A DNA stretch of 64,000 bases, taken from contig OX344749.2 in assembly GCA_947034885.2 (NCBI GenBank), forward strand, positions 3,735,501-3,799,500. The letters run 5' to 3'. The translations under genes were made by a program, and so were the position numbers. The stretch's first letter is position 1; each line of letters opens with the position of its first letter. A model generated the notes under the pieces. It was given only the letters and a program-made list of their open reading frames with translations. It did no database searches and was not told the origin of the DNA. This DNA comes from Thuidium tamariscinum (Eukaryota; Streptophyta; Bryopsida; Hypnales; Thuidiaceae). This document shows positions 61,957 through 64,000 of the stretch, one piece after another.

Positions 61957-62990
61957 AGGCACAATGGAGATCTTGAAAAGTTAGATTTGACTATACATCA
62001 ATTTTTGAGGGGAAAAAAAATAGAAAATACAACACTTGACAAGCAAAAAAAATATCAAAATAGAAAATAATTATGATATATATAATAATAATAATATGGA
62101 ATTTTTATCATCAATGAAGTTTAGAGTGGAAAAATTAATTTTGTAAGTTCAATTGAAAATCCATTTTAAATGGAGAAAATATGAATTAACAATATGAATT
62201 ATCACTCAATGATGTGAAATTTGAATTTTAACAAATGGAACTTACAATTGCAATAATCCTAAGTTCAACTTTTGGATTTTCTTACAATTTCAAGATGTAG
62301 TGAAGAGAAACCTTGTCAAGCTTCATTTTCTTAGTTTAAATCAAATACCATAAATGGTTATATTAAAAGTTACAATCAAGGTTGATTAAGGTGCATTCAA
62401 TTTTTGAATGTGTAGTACACCTTTAGGGATTAAGCTATGTGCACCTACAATTGACCTTATTTAAAATTGAACATACTTAACTACTATTCTTGAACATATA
62501 TTATTTTTATTGAATCTTATTGGCAACTAAAATAAGATTTCAACACACTTTAAAATGCATTAGACCCTCATAGACTTTCATTTTTAGATTGTATGCATTT
62601 TGTTTAATCAATATCTAGGAAAATGTGACTCTTTTTGGTCCAAATGTAGTGAACAAAACTTGGGCATTGTTGATTGGGGCAGGGAAAACTAACCCCCTTG
62701 CTCGGCCACTCAGGTAAGAATGCTGCAACTTTTTATTTTTTACAAAATTTGTTTTTTGCAAATTTTGAATTCATATTTGCCATCAGAGACCCCAAATTAG
62801 CTGGGGGGTGAAGAAAGAAGGGGTGATCACGGCCCAAACTAGAGGGCTTTTTGTTTTGATTGCACCTCTGGTAAAACATGGTAAGGCTAAGCAAGGGGGC
62901 CAATCCACCTAGATCATTGATTGTAGGTATACAGTGGGATTTTGTTCATTTACAAATTATTACATTCCTAGTGAAATTTCTTTCATTGTG
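61957..62990. other. Gene-free AT-rich DNA
   Basis: No gene or complete repeat is seen. A GC-richer patch at 62675-62720 is unrecognised. Confidence 0.4.
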
Positions 62991-62996
62991 TGCTAC

Positions 62997-64000
62997 CAAC
63001 TTTGAAACCTTCCCAAGGGCTAAAAAATTTGTTTTTTTTACCATGAAATTTTTATTACAAGATCACTCCTATGTAAATAACATATTTTCTAAATTTCCAG
63101 ACCAAAAGATTTACCCAAAAAAAATATTCAAAGTTTACCAACCAACATGTATAGTTGTAAGAAATTTTTTACTATTGCCAACTTTGTCACCTTCCCAAGG
63201 ATTTGAATTTTTTTTTTTGCCATGAGATCACCTCTATGTTGATAATAAGTGTACCAAATTTCAAAGGCCAAAAGATGCACGAGAAGAGATATTTGAAATC
63301 TACTAATACGTGTAGTTGTAAAGGACAATTTTACTACTATTAGCTTAAATTTTTCCACCCTCTCAAGGATTAATTTTTTTTTGCCATGAAATTTTTGTCA
63401 TGATATCACCTCTATTTCAATAACATGTGATTGTGCCAAATTTCAAGTTCAAAAGACTCACACAAACTTAAGGAAGATACTTGAAATCTACCAACACATG
63501 TAGTTGTGAGAAAGATTTGTATAGTGTCATTTTGTAGGTCAAGGTTTGTCATGGATGTAAGAAATCTTTCTCACAATTATACATGTTAGTATATTTCAAA
63601 TATCTTTTTTTGGGTGAATCTTTCAAATTTCAAATTTGGCATCCATCTCACCAACATAGAGATGATCTCATGACAAAAGTTTCATGGTAAATAAACAATT
63701 TTTCATCCCTTGTGAGGGTGTCAAAGTTGGTAGTATTGAAATTGTTTTTCACAACTATACATGTTGGTAGATTTCAGATATCTTCCTTTGTGTGAGTCTT
63801 TTGAATTTGAAATTTGGCACACATGTTATTGACATAGAGGTGATTTCATGACAAAAATTTCATGGCAAAAGAAAATTCAATCCTTGGGAGGGTGGCAAAG
63901 TTGGTAGTAGTGAAATTGTCCCTTACAACTACATAATTATATTGGTAGATTTCAAATATATTTTCTTGTGTATCTTTTTGGCTTTGAAATTTGGTACACT
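62997..64000. repeat. Array of about 175-bp units that reverses orientation
   Basis: Three units run forward from about 62997, 63178 and 63341, each with CAACTTTG(A/T)..ACC, TGCCATGA, ATCACCTCTAT, CCAAATTTCA, then an ACATGTAGTTGTGAGAAA-type end. After a switch near 63535-63550 the same unit continues in the opposite orientation (GACATAGAGGTGATTTCATG, TGGCAAAGTTGGTAG) at about 63550-63730, 63731-63905 and onward to the window edge. No coding potential. Confidence 0.85.

Overview
This is nuclear genomic DNA from a land plant. Four spliced genes give clear reading frames across GT-AG introns that are mostly 100-700 bp, and each resembles a conserved plant protein: an AGC-type S6 kinase, a plastid-type alpha/beta-hydrolase with a transit-like leader, a PELP1/RIX1-like ribosome-biogenesis protein and a DPP-type (S9B) prolyl peptidase. 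Compact introns, roughly one gene per 13 kb and very AT-rich gaps full of short non-autonomous transposons would fit a bryophyte or another seed-free plant (a moss such as Sphagnum is one candidate), but the sequence alone does not settle the species. There are no operons, CRISPR arrays, rRNAs or convincing tRNAs.

Layout. 1-900: six degenerate tandem units. 1.5-13.8 kb: AT-rich, gene-free, holding foldback CACTA-type MITEs and other repeats. 13.8-16.7 kb (minus): S6 kinase, six coding exons, with an intron-bearing leader up to about 17.8 kb. 18-24 kb: gene-free, with two copies of a 0.9-kb TTAA-flanked element. 24.4-27.6 kb (plus): alpha/beta-hydrolase, seven exons. 28.2-28.6 kb (minus): possible small two-helix membrane protein ending in an Asn run. 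29-37 kb: gene-free, dominated by a four-level nest of transposons at 33.1-35.6 kb and a perfect foldback MITE at 36.0 kb. 38.1-45.15 kb (plus): PELP1/RIX1-like gene, about 14 exons, several introns carrying short repeats. 45.7-50.0 kb (minus): prolyl peptidase, five coding exons including a 30-nt one; it converges on the PELP1-like gene. 51.2-64 kb: gene-free, with Tourist-like MITEs, other elements and, at the end, a repeat array that reverses direction.

The genes are ordinary housekeeping loci and are not functionally linked as a cluster, although S6K (TOR signalling) and PELP1/RIX1 (60S maturation) both bear on ribosome production. The less familiar material is the transposon content: several families whose ends and target-site duplications can be read directly, including elements bounded by TTAA with CCC-starting termini (piggyBac-like ends, unusual for a plant). 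Two 220-bp elements of this type lie in introns of the PELP1-like gene, one ending nine bases before an exon.
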